NCBI RefSeq assembly: GCF_921293095.1
Contig: NC_060257.1
Span: 65,356,472-65,420,471 of the forward strand
Direction of reading: 5' to 3'
DNA: 64,000 bases
Origin: Ischnura elegans
Lineage: Eukaryota; Arthropoda; Insecta; Odonata; Coenagrionidae
Shown here: in pieces, positions 55,506 to 64,000 of the stretch
Layout of the letters: every line of letters begins with the position of its first letter
Numbering within the stretch: position 1 is the first letter of the stretch
Notes under the pieces: generated by a model
What the model was told of the DNA's origin: nothing
Databases searched by the model: none
What the model saw: only the letters and a program-made list of their open reading frames with translations
Program-made: the position numbers and the translations under genes

Positions 55506-55918
55506 TGTAATACTGCTGACCCAGCCTATGACTTGTGTTAATCTCTTTCTGCCTGTACTTTTCCCTTCCCGTCTTTGAGATGAGCCTCTGCCTGCGTAGA
55601 CATTCCTTCTTCCACCCACTCCTGCCCACTTTCCCCCTTTCCTCTTGCACCTCCGTACCTAGAGAGTGAGCAGTGTACTTTGTACCTAGACGTGCGATGC
55701 ACTGACGACATCGGGAGCCAATGAGGGCTTCTGACCATGTCACGAGGGGGATGCCGAGACTCTGAGGTACTGTTGGTGCATGGCTGTCGGGCGTGGGATG
55801 TAATCGAGTGAAGACAATAAACGCTATCCACCGTTTGTCTGACTGTCATTGCCCTTGGTTCCCTTCCTTCCTTCAGCTGAAACCTTTGATCGCTGCCCCT
55901 GGCGTTACAACGGTTACA
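55506..55918 (+). mobile_element. Solo LTR with 4-bp target duplication
   Basis: ATGG at 55502-55505 and 55919-55922 flanks a 413-bp insert that starts TGTAATACTGCTGACCC and ends GGCGTTACAACGGTTACA. It therefore has TG..CA ends, with a short TGTAA/TTACA inverted pair. A polyadenylation signal AATAAA lies at about 55816, with a U5-like stretch after it. Length and 4-bp duplication fit a Ty3/mdg4-type solo LTR left by recombination between two LTRs. It is unrelated to the 20.8-kb LTR. Minus-strand frames across it are not genes. Confidence 0.8.
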
Positions 55919-55922
55919 ATGG

Positions 55923-56525
55923 CTTTAAAATTAATTGAAGAACTTGGTAATAGTGTACCTGAAGGATGGATCACTAAAGCCAGCATCAACATTTTTTGCA
56001 ATTCATTAAAAAATGACCAAATAACCTCTAAAAGAAGCTTATTATTCCCAGAAGACAGTGGTTTTGGATGAAAGGCACCACCGGTTTTGCAAAAAAGAGC
56101 TGCAGATACACCAACAAATTTTCTATTGGTGAGACCAAGCTACGAGTGCATTTCCTGAACAATGGTGTTAGTTGCTGGAAACATGCCAAAGTGAAGGTTT
56201 TGTTAATGATTAATAACAACGATTCTGATTGGCTTCTTGCGTGGAAGTCTCTGAGTGTACCTCCTACGCTACAGTTACTAGATTATTCATATAAATATAT
56301 AAAAAATTACCGGAAGAATTCGTTATGGAGAGGTGAATTTCACTCGATCATGCCAAAATTTCATTTTGTTGATGGGAATTTTTCGTAAAAGAGGAGTGTT
56401 CATCAGGGTTTGTTTATCCTTTGCTTCAGTGTTCACAGTGCATCTGGGTTTTTTTTTTCTCATTTCTGGCACCTTGAAGATTAATTAATCGTAGAGGGCG
56501 TAACTTGGTGGAAATCCATAATAGC
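55923..56525. other. Unassigned; short interrupted frame at the LTR target
   Basis: The plus strand after the LTR reads MALKLIEELGNSVPEGWITK, then SINIFCNSLKNDQITSKRSL, to a stop at about 56071. It then goes on (PPVLQKRAADTPTNF) with further breaks. It looks like weathered coding sequence, but I do not recognise it. The LTR inserted directly upstream of, or within, this sequence. Confidence 0.3.
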
Positions 56526-56614
56526 ACGAATACAAGGATCAAGAACTTTGCTATTTCCACATAATATATTACATATTATGTGGAAATAGCAAAGTTCTTG
56601 ATCCTTGTATTCGT
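56526..56614. repeat. Near-perfect hairpin, 42-bp arms, 5-base loop
   Basis: The left arm ACGAATACAAGGATCAAGAA...(56526-56567) is matched exactly by the right arm ...TTCTTGATCCTTGTATTCGT (56573-56614), with five bases (ATTAC) between. Pairing ends abruptly at both outer edges. No tract of host or element homology explains it. It could be a young foldback insertion, a replication template-switch inversion, or a hairpin RNA source. Confidence 0.9.
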
Positions 56615-57673
56615 ACCTTGAAGATTGTTAATGCTAGTAATGCTATTATTTATTTCACTGCACTTTACCACGCGAAATTTCATAATTTTTCAAGTTTTAG
56701 ATCCTTCATTTTTCTTTAGAGAAAATTTCACCTTCACTGCTACTCTTCCTTAACTTCGACCTGTTTTATCATAGTTGCTGTGCAAGCTTGCATAACATAA
56801 GCTCAGTGTTGGCATGAATAGATTTGATCAGTTTTTGAGGTATGTATTGTTCTTGAGTTGACGCCATTTAGATGAATTTCTCTTGCATTTTTACTTATGA
56901 ATTATATTACAAATATTGTTGATAGCTTGGTCTCCTCGTGTGGAGGTATAGTTCTCTCTCTGTAAGTCAGATGTGCTCTGTACTCTTGTTACTTATCCAG
57001 TGCAGTAGGTCAGGCAGGGATTGGTCTTTGCTCTCTGCTGAGAAGCAGTTATAAAGCCCTGTGGGTTGGGGCATGTAGAATACCCCCACAGTATCCCTGC
57101 TTGTCGTAAGAGGCGACTAAAAGGGTGAGGTAGCTTAAAGGTGAACTCCTTTGACTAGGGCTACCAACTTTATTGCAGTGGTTATTTTGTGTGAAGGTAT
57201 TGAAAAGGATATATCCTCCTTTAATAAAACCACTGAATTCAATGAAGGGTAAAGGAGGTTATTCTAAATACTGGTTAATGAACTCAAAATAGTTATTCCA
57301 AAGTTATTATAGATTGTGAGTTAGTGCATTTAGAGCCTGGTGATGCAAGTTGTGAATGATTCTCATGCAAATTAATTTGACTTCCATTGGAGATCCAAGG
57401 CTAAGCAACTATGCACTTCAACTTCCTCAGATTCTTGCACAAATGAGGTAATTTGGAGAGGAACCGAAGTCTCCTCTTTGCAAAAAAAATATGTTTGCAG
57501 CAGATTATTTCCACACTGGCTCCAAAATCCTGCCATATTGAATGTTTCAATTGGTCACTGTCTTTGACCTTTGATCCTGATTGTTGATTGTCATCAGATA
57601 CCGTCAAAGTGGGTGACTTTGGACAATTTCAAACTTCAACTTTGAGTGTAGAAGTTGATAAACACAATTAAAG
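56615..57673. other. No gene recognised; LINE-leader-like phrase near 57100
   Basis: CCCTGCTTGTCGTAAGAGGC, then GACTAAAAGGGTG, around 57099-57130 is a phrase that recurs in 5' regions of arthropod non-LTR elements. This is from memory of such repeats and was not checked. Nothing else is assigned. Confidence 0.3.
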
Positions 57674-57680
57674 CCTCTAC

Positions 57681-58452
57681 CACAGAGTAGATATATACAG
57701 AGGGGACATTAGGTTGGAATACCATAGGTTTCTCTGTAATGAAAAATGCGCACGCGGCCATATTGAAAATAAGTAAAATTATGCGGTAAATTCAAGCCAA
57801 ATAGTGCTAACGACTTACCATGCAGCGAAAAAAGAGGGTTTAAAATTCAAAGTAGCCTAATTATTTCTTTGCTAATAAAGGTAGAGCAAGGAACGCTAAA
57901 TCGCACTCACTAATCCGGCAGTTATTATGTAAATAACTGACAGTCTTGTTTTCTAAATTCGACCGACGACATCGAATCACCCATTCCTTGGACCTGTGCC
58001 AACACCACAAGTTCTTATTAAACTTTTTCGACAATTTCATTTATAGTGCAAAATAATACTTGAATATTAGTTTAGTTTCTTCGATCAGCAATGTAACTCA
58101 GAAAAAATATGAAATTACTTACCTCACAGGGTCTTTAGGGAAACTGAAGAAACTCAACTTTGCTTCCGTCATGCCCGCATTGTTTTTGCAGTTAATGGCT
58201 GAACACCGAGCAAAACCTTTTCTTCTCGTCTTATTTTCCACGTTTCTTTAAAACACTAGCACACTACGTGAAAGCATTGAAGAGTGGAGGAATAAAAAAA
58301 TATTTGTGCGACAACACTCCGCGCCAAGCGCGAACGGTAGCAACCAAATAGCAACTCAAGCCACGTTTCCTTATTTAGAACATGGTGAAATGCGCAATGA
58401 GCTGATTACCGCCTTCAGCCGTTTTGTCCTCTCTGTATATCCCTACTCTGTG
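57681..58452. mobile_element. Inverted-repeat element with perfect 7-bp target duplication
   Basis: CCTCTAC at 57674-57680 and 58453-58459 flanks a 772-bp insert. Its ends are CACAGAGTAGATATATACAG on the left and CACAGAGTAGGGATATACAG read in reverse on the right, each followed by AGRGGACA. The inverted repeat is about 28 bp with three mismatches. A 7- to 8-bp duplication with CACAG ends would fit hAT- or P-like enzymes. It has no transposase. Frames at 58060-58251 and 58306-58548 have no motif. Confidence 0.85.
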
Positions 58453-58459
58453 CCTCTAC

Positions 58460-58929
58460 TATGTATTAAAAGTTGGGTGTTGGTCCCTAGAAACTATTCC
58501 CATTTGTTAAAATGTCACAATTTTACTGATGTTACAACAAAAAATTGAACATATATAAGATGTACCCTCAAGTTCAACAATTCATCATTAATCATGCAGG
58601 TGAAGACCTCATTAACATCGGGACTGACAATCGAGGTGAAGTGTAATTTTTGTACTTGTAATTTTTAACAGGGAATTTCTCCTCATAAAACATATTTTTA
58701 GGATTACCATTTTTGTCTCTACTTTTTAATTTACGACTCATAAAAGCAAAATATTGTGGGAATGATACTTGAAAGATCACTAAGGAATTTTATTTAATCA
58801 CAAAATATCCTGATGAGCAAAGATTAAATGGAGTGATAACATGATACTTCAATATAACCCTAAACTTCAGAAAATATACAGAATTAAAATACACAAAGCT
58901 GTCCAAGTAGACAATTAAAACATAAGAGA
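58460..58929. other. No gene recognised
   Basis: AT-rich spacer up to the ATT-repeat tail of the next LINE at about 58930. Confidence 0.4.
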
Positions 58930-59025
58930 TAATAATAATAATATTTATTATACGGACAAATGTCCTTTTACAAAAAATTACCATAGAAATTGTTACATTG
59001 AAATAAAATACAAATGAAAGTAAAG

Positions 59026-61895
59026 TTACACATTTTGGCGAACAAATGTTTTGAATGCATTTTGGGATAAATGAAAAATATCTGATGAGTTACAATGTTT
59101 GTTAAAATCCCTCATTATCTGAAAAACTGGTAGGTGAAACATGTAATTGGTTCTCAAATGCGGAATATGGAAAAGGAAGTGACATCTGGAGTGAACTGAT
59201 GGAACCCTTAGGTTAATTAATGATAAAAGATAAGAACACTTAATGTGATTATTAAGCAATGAGTGTAAAAATATTAGTCCTATTTGTTTTCTACGTGCAT
59301 AAAGGGTGTGGGTATTGAGTACTTTCAAAATATTGTCATATTCACCACTTTCCCTTACCATTCCGGCCTTAAAGCCCACAAATCTAAGAAATTTATTTTG
59401 AACCTTCTCTAGGCCTAACTCATATTTATGATAGAATGGAAACCAAATCATAGAGCAATATTCCAGAATCGGTCTAACTAGGGTGATGTATAGGAGTCTA
59501 ATACAAGCCATATTATTAAAGTCTCTGGAATTGCGAAAAATGAAGCCGAGAGTTTTGTAAGCTTTTGTAATTGTAACTTCAATGTGGCTGTTAAAAGTTA
59601 AATCAGAGTCAAATATTACTCCCAGGTCAAGTTTCTGGTTCACTCTAACAAGGTCTTGTCCAGACATAGAGTAATCGACAAGAACCGGAATCTTAGATTT
59701 ATAAAAGGTTAGTACATTACATTTACTAATATTTAAATGCAAGGCATTCATTTTACACCATTCGGAAATATTTGTCAGACATCTTTGAAGTACAAGAGCA
59801 TCTGCATAAGAGTCTATAGTGTGAAACAACTTTATGTCATCAGCATACATAAGATAATTAACAGGTTTAATTACAGTTCCAATATCATTAATAAAAATTA
59901 GAAATAGAATTGGTCCTAAATGTGACCCCTGGGGGACACCAGATACAGCTTTGAAGGAAAAAGAAGTGACGCCATTGATTTTTACCATTAGTTTTCTGTT
60001 TGCCAAGTAACTGCTAAACCAGGATAGTAAGTTTCCACTTATGCCATAAGCATTTAGCTTTGCTAGGAGTATTGTGTGGCATACCTTGTCAAAAGCTTTG
60101 GTAAAATCACAATAAATAGTGTCTACTTGATGGTGTTCATACGCTGAGGCAGTGACAAAGTGCTGAAAAGTTAGTAGGTTGGTGACGGTAGATAAACCAC
60201 TCCTAAACCCATGTTGCTCTTCAACAAGAATATTTTCAGTAAGTGGGGTGAGTATATTTGTCACTAAACTTTCAAGCACCTTTGCAAAAACAGATTGGAT
60301 AACAATAGGTCTGTAGTTATTAACTTCATTTTTATTGCCACTCTTGTGCACAGGAATTATGTAAGAGGTTTTTAGGAAATCAGGAAAAATGCCATTCTGT
60401 AAGGATTTGTTGAAAATTATGTAAAGGGGGAACACTAAGGCTTCACAACAGTTTTTGATAAGCAGTGGAGGTAAGTTGTCAGGACCAGAACTCTTTGATA
60501 CATCTAGTTTTCTCAATATGTATAGAATTTCATCGACAGTGACATTCACAGTTGAAATATTAATATTATGACTAAAATTAAACTCTAGAGGGGAATTACT
60601 CTCGGTAGGTGAGTAGACCTCAGAAAAGTACTTTGCGAATAGATTTGCGATATCACCATGATTATCACACTTAATGCTATTGTAGGACATTGTTGATGGG
60701 ATGTTTTTTGTATTTCGGCGATTATTTACATGCGACCATAAATGTTTAGTATTCACTAATATATTATCCTGCACAGTGTTTAAATAGGAAACATAACTGG
60801 ATTTTGAAAGAATTTTACATTTTTAACGAATATCTGAGAACTTTTGGTAATCTAAAAGGTTCCCAGAGGCTTTATAAATTCTGTGAAGGATTTTCTTTTG
60901 ATAGATTAATTGCTTTAGGGTCGGTGTAAACCATTTGGGATAACTACTGTTACAACATAATATGACAGGAGTAAATAATTCTATAGCTTGATACATTATT
61001 GAATAAAAGGAGTTCACTGCCTCATTACAATCTGATTTACATAATACCATAGGCCAGTTTACTTCATTGAGGTAGTTATTTAAGCCAAGGAAGTAACAGT
61101 TTTTATAGTCAAGAATAAGCTCATTTTTTTTACTATGTCTACTTTCTTTGGTACAATCATCACAAGTTCAATGGGCGGATGATGAGAATCACATCTTGTT
61201 AAAGGGTCATCAACCATAACACATGAAACATTAGCCGAATTAGAAAATACAAGGTCAAGTAATCTGTCGTATTTATTTTTTATAGTATTAATTTGTGCTA
61301 GACCCAGGAAAGAATAGTTGTCAACAATAATTTTTAATTTTGGTGGAAATTCACAATTAATGGGAACTACCTCGTTTTCAAATGGAATATTACAATCTAT
61401 AAAAGGTAAATTGTAGTCTCCCAATATTAAAATTTCATCAAATTCTTTAGTTAGAATGTTTTCCACAACAATGCAATGACTATCATAAAATTCAGCTGGA
61501 GAATTAGGTGGAAAATATACAGATCCAAATAAAAATTTTAAACCAGCAGAAGAAATACTGACAAACACATGTTCTACATTATAGTCTGACAAAATTAGTT
61601 CATGACAATTAAGCGAAGATTTTACTGCAATTAAAACGCCGCCACCACGTCTTTTACTTGAATGTGTGGAGTCGCGATCTCTTCTAAATACGTTATAGTT
61701 TGGCCAATTGAGTTCAGATGTTAACACGTCACTCGTTAACCAGGTTTCGGTTAGCACTAAAACATCATAATTGGAAATACTTACGGCTAAGCTGAGTTCC
61801 GTAAGTTTTGTTTTGATACCCCTGACATTTTGGTAATAAATTGAGAGATGAGAGTTAAGCCGGGAATTATTTTGAACATTAATCTCACCTCTCAC
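59026..61895 (-). pseudogene. LINE ORF2: endonuclease plus reverse transcriptase, two lesions
   Basis: The endonuclease part has SIYYQNVRGIKTKLTEL, VLVLTETWLTSD, GGGVLIAVKSS, ILILGDYNLP and SHHPPIELV, an apurinic-type nuclease with its usual Asn, Glu and Asp-Asn boxes. A missing A in a seven-A run near 61125 shifts the frame; the shifted frame is closed by a stop at 61080. The correct frame resumes as ELILDYKNCYFLGLNNYLNE. A TAA at 60825-60823 then interrupts (SDIR, stop, KCKILSKSSY). The RT follows: VSKSSGPDNLPPLLIKN, NYRPIVIQSVFAKVLE, EEQHGFRSGLSTVTN, motif A YCDFTKAFDKV, motif B SGVPQGSHLGPILFLIFIND, motif C YLMYADDIKLF (around 59843), and LVRPILEYCSMIW. The C-terminus is intact to the stop at 59026. 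Two small lesions in about 950 codons indicate a recent loss of function. Confidence 0.9.
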
Positions 61896-62218
61896 AGAAC
61901 CCTGTTTTTTGGCACGATCTTAGGCATACCCTTGATATATTTAATCGTGAGATCTTGTTCGCCAGCTTCCGATCTAGTTCTCAGCTCTTTTCTCAGGGTT
62001 TGGAGGTAGTTTCTTTCCAATAGAGTCCGATCTCGGGAGCAGGATAATGGACGGATGAAATCATTTCCAGCGGATTTGAGGGAGTTGAAATTCTTGAAGA
62101 ATTCAAGGACTTCCTCCTCATACGATAGCGTGATCTTAAGCGGTCTCATTTTGTTTGACACATTTCTTCCGAGACGAGTGCTACGGAAATCAAGGGTTGA
62201 CGAGATATTCGGCAGCAC
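61892..62218 (-). CDS. LINE ORF1 C-terminal part
   Basis: The frame ends ...RTLLERNYLQTLRKELRTRS, EAGEQDLTIKYIKGMPKIVP, KNRVL, stop. The 'R--L-R--LK-LR-EL--R---GE-DLTIKY--G-PKI' arrangement is the C-terminal signature of ORF1 proteins of many arthropod non-LTR elements, which bind element RNA. The stop TGA at 61894-61892 overlaps the beginning of the ORF2 frame, as is common in two-ORF LINEs. The frame is open upstream to about 62280, but the sequence there looks like Tigger terminal DNA, so the N-terminus is truncated. Confidence 0.6.
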   Translation of the reverse strand: MLPNISSTLDFRSTRLGRNVSNKMRPLKITLSYEEEVLEFFKNFNSLKSAGNDFIRPLSCSRDRTLLERNYLQTLRKELRTRSEAGEQDLTIKYIKGMPKIVPKNRVL

Positions 62219-62225
62219 AGTAGGG

Positions 62226-62412
62226 GAAGGTGTTGTACCTTGGAACAGATTTTGGTTTTTTAATCATTTTGATACTTTAAAGGAGAGGTCGGAGGTTCTG
62301 CCTGTTTCCATTCTTTGGTACCACTATTGTATATGTTTTCTAAATGCCATTCAGATAAATAATAAACAGATCCTTAATGCAATCATTTAATTTTGATATC
62401 AATGACATGTGT
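62226..62412 (+). repeat. Tigger D terminal motifs outside the annotated element
   Basis: TGTTGTACCTTGGAACAG at 62231-62248 and, reversed, TGTTCCAAGGTAC at 62402-62414 repeat the motif found twice inside the Tigger D end. This suggests that Tigger D inserted next to or into another copy of its own family. Confidence 0.5.
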
Positions 62413-64000
62413 TCCAAGGTACAGTGACTTCTTGTACCTTGGAACATCTCATGTTGTACCTTGGAACATGGCTTGTATAAATCTGGCAAATGTATTAGCA
62501 GTCCATCTAATCTTTTAATATGAAAACATCTATACTCATACAAATACTAAGTGAACATTTAGCAAACGTTATGTCCTAATTCATTGAGTTTAATTCTGGT
62601 ACATGAAAAAATCCTCTTTTTGAAATTTGCCTTGGAGAGTTAATACCACCTAAAATATCTTCCCATGGATATATTAAAATGTCTTCTTTCTCTGGCCATT
62701 TCCATGACTTTTTTGATTTTGTCATTGAGCTAATGGTTGCCCCATCATCATTAACATTGATTATTTTCCCAGGATACAATTCGTTATCATATGTAACTGC
62801 TACAAACTGCCCCACTGCACGAACAACACTTTTTAGAGGAAGAACATATTTCATGCTTTTTTCTCCCATACCCACTGCAATGGCATTTTCTTCGATTTTG
62901 TCTTCAGCATCTTGTTCAAGTATTTCTTGCACACTCACTTCTTTATATGAAGAATCTTGACAAATCACCTGTTCGCACTCGTCCCCACTATCGTCTATTA
63001 TCAACTTACGTTTAACGGGCTTTTTCTTCTTACTGATACCACTTGTTTTCTGTGCTGCAATTTCCTCCTTGTTGGGTGTGTCTGTTAGAATTCTAGATTT
63101 TCCTTTTGCTCTTCCTTTAGAAGTCCCCTTCCTAGGCAGCGCCTTTGGAAACGGTCTGATCATCACTGGTGAGATTGTAGGCTCTTCACTTGTTGAAGGT
63201 TTACTCACCAATTGCAGTGGCTCATGCCTTTCTCCTGGATTCAGTGCTGGATCGGGACGGTCTGAGACATACGAGGAAAGAAACTCATCTTCCTGAAAAA
63301 TGTCCTCATTCAGTGGCGAGATGCCAGTAGCACTAAAACCACTCAGAATGTTGCTGGTAGTAAAAGCAAGAGGAAATGCTCTGCCCACCAATTGAGCAAC
63401 ATCATACACTGACACAGATTTCCCTGGGTTGGAGGACATCCAGTTATTCATTGCCCTATTATAATGCATCTTGAAAGAACCAAAAACTGTCCGATCTAGA
63501 GGCTGAAGTTTATGTGAAGTGTGTGGAGGAAATGTGATCATAATTATTCCTGAAGCTCGGGCCTTCTCAATAACTGGGATATTCACATGGCTATCATGGT
63601 TGTCAAGGAACATGAGAATTGGTTCCTCTTTTGAAGGCTTTGCATGTTGTATGAAATGATCTAAAAATTTCAAGAATAGACTCTCATTGGACCACCCGGA
63701 TGGGTTAGCACCTCCTATGCTACCTACTGGAGCTCCAGTTAACATGAAATCCTTGAAATTTACTCTCGGAAACACAAACATAGGAGGAATGTGATTCCCA
63801 ACAGCGTTAATTGCAGCAATCATGGTCACATTCTGTCCCCTTTCTCCAGAAGTCATACTTCCCAACTGTTTTATGCCTTTTGGAGCCACAATTTTCGGTG
63901 GTACGTGGACCGTTGATAGCCCTGTCTCATCCACATTGTAAATTTGATGTGCAGGAAATGGACCATGCTTTTCCAGAACAGTTTTAACATTTTTAAAGAA
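62413..64000 (-). mobile_element. pogo/Tigger transposon D, continues past the window
   Basis: TA at 62411-62412, then CAGTGACTTCT, then the motif TGTACCTTGGAACA twice (about 62424 and 62447). This is a TA-flanked CAGTG end with duplicated internal motifs. The transposase reads away from it on the minus strand and is open to the right edge, so the far end and N-terminal helix-turn-helix lie outside the window. Confidence 0.8.
62576..64000 (-). CDS. Tigger-type transposase (DDE_1), 5' end beyond the window
   Basis: 475 open codons from the window edge to the stop. The catalytic DDE_1 domain shows all three acidic residues: IYNVDETG (visible residue 24), LMFLDNHDSH (133) and KLQPLDRTVFGSF (169), a D-D spacing of 35. 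Then comes a segment rich in proline, serine and lysine with a nuclear-signal-like KKKKPVKRKL and acidic EDKIEENAI. Last is a compact tail, VGQFVAVTYDNELYPGKIIN, with KSKKSWKWPEKEDILIYPWE, resembling an SH3/Tudor fold and shared in layout with the dead Tigger tail at 25108. The enzyme would excise and insert at TA. The apparent start at 63934 is GTG inside the domain, so the true start lies outside. With no stop or shift it is the best candidate here for a recently active or domesticated transposase. Confidence 0.88.
   Translation of the reverse strand, partial: FFKNVKTVLEKHGPFPAHQIYNVDETGLSTVHVPPKIVAPKGIKQLGSMTSGERGQNVTMIAAINAVGNHIPPMFVFPRVNFKDFMLTGAPVGSIGGANPSGWSNESLFLKFLDHFIQHAKPSKEEPILMFLDNHDSHVNIPVIEKARASGIIMITFPPHTSHKLQPLDRTVFGSFKMHYNRAMNNWMSSNPGKSVSVYDVAQLVGRAFPLAFTTSNILSGFSATGISPLNEDIFQEDEFLSSYVSDRPDPALNPGERHEPLQLVSKPSTSEEPTISPVMIRPFPKALPRKGTSKGRAKGKSRILTDTPNKEEIAAQKTSGISKKKKPVKRKLIIDDSGDECEQVICQDSSYKEVSVQEILEQDAEDKIEENAIAVGMGEKSMKYVLPLKSVVRAVGQFVAVTYDNELYPGKIINVNDDGATISSMTKSKKSWKWPEKEDILIYPWEDILGGINSPRQISKRGFFHVPELNSMN

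Larger units (their letters stand above)
58930..62225 (-). mobile_element. CR1/Jockey-group LINE with ORF1 end, endonuclease and RT
   Basis: On the minus strand, the end of ORF1 (61892), endonuclease (61895-61080), linker, and reverse transcriptase (to 59026) are followed by about 95 bases and an ATT-repeat tail near 58930-58945. Only one base change and one frameshift separate ORF2 from being continuous. The 5' boundary is uncertain: it lies around 62220-62260, where Tigger-type GTACCTTGGAACA sequence appears. Confidence 0.8.

Noticed and set aside
55486-55849. Two overlapping minus-strand frames of 85 and 103 codons
   Set aside because: Both lie within the solo LTR at 55506-55918 and have no family motif.
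1-64000. A coordinated multi-gene system such as a defence island or biosynthetic cluster
   Set aside because: All identifiable coding regions are independent transposon proteins on both strands, most of them broken, with no shared regulation or operon-like order.

Overview
This window reads as gene-poor, AT-rich intergenic DNA of an arthropod, most likely an insect with a large, repeat-rich genome. The evidence is the mix of transposons: RTE, CR1/L2 and CR1/Jockey-group LINEs, piggyBac, pogo/Tigger, hAT-type elements, THAP-domain elements and solo LTRs. There are no bacterial or organellar features. I could not fix the species, and I could not identify any host gene, tRNA or rRNA with confidence. 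Nearly everything that can be named is a mobile element or its remains. One truncated but open RTE endonuclease frame, one CR1/L2 reverse-transcriptase frame and one pogo/Tigger transposase frame that runs off the right edge are the only long intact reading frames.

Layout, left to right. 1-3068 is unremarkable apart from a hammerhead-ribozyme-like motif near 524. 3073-6624 is a decayed piggyBac element with TTAA target duplications. From 7.3 to 16.8 kb come three copies of a roughly 650-bp inverted-repeat family (here called M1), an RTE 3' fragment nested in an older repeat, a 108-bp tandem repeat, a hAT-like element and a short MITE. 16909-19590 is a second piggyBac carrying a palindromic motif three times, with another repeat inside it. 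A probable solo LTR lies at 20.8-21.4 kb. A hAT MITE with a perfect 8-bp target duplication (23.3 kb) is followed by two adjacent decayed elements (23.6-26.3 and 27.0-29.3 kb). Both carry THAP-domain remnants just inside their left inverted repeats, and the first has a dead Tigger inside it.

31403-34720 is a near full-length RTE LINE with a 10-bp target duplication and two frameshifts. 35.6-38.4 kb is a stack of three inverted-repeat elements. 38.9-45.8 kb is a run of LINE fragments (two RTE families and CR1/L2) mixed with rearranged LTR pieces. 47667-49729 is a hAT-like element with a perfect 8-bp duplication that contains an M1 copy and an internal tandem duplication. 49959-52086 is a complete but inactive Tigger. 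52.3 kb holds another hAT MITE with a perfect 8-bp duplication, 55.5 kb a solo LTR with a 4-bp duplication, 56.5 kb a near-perfect 42-bp-arm hairpin, and 57.7 kb an inverted-repeat element with a 7-bp duplication. 58930 to about 62225 is a CR1/Jockey-group LINE with ORF1 and ORF2. It abuts a Tigger element (from 62413) whose transposase frame is open to the window edge.

The genes do not form a pathway. They are independent parasites layered by nested insertion, and the junctions give a relative order of arrival. The points most worth a second look are the two tiny TIR-only palindromic insertions, the paired THAP elements and the recurring TGACGTCA motif, the doubled-motif termini shared by two Tigger families, and the intact Tigger frame with an SH3/Tudor-like tail at the right edge.
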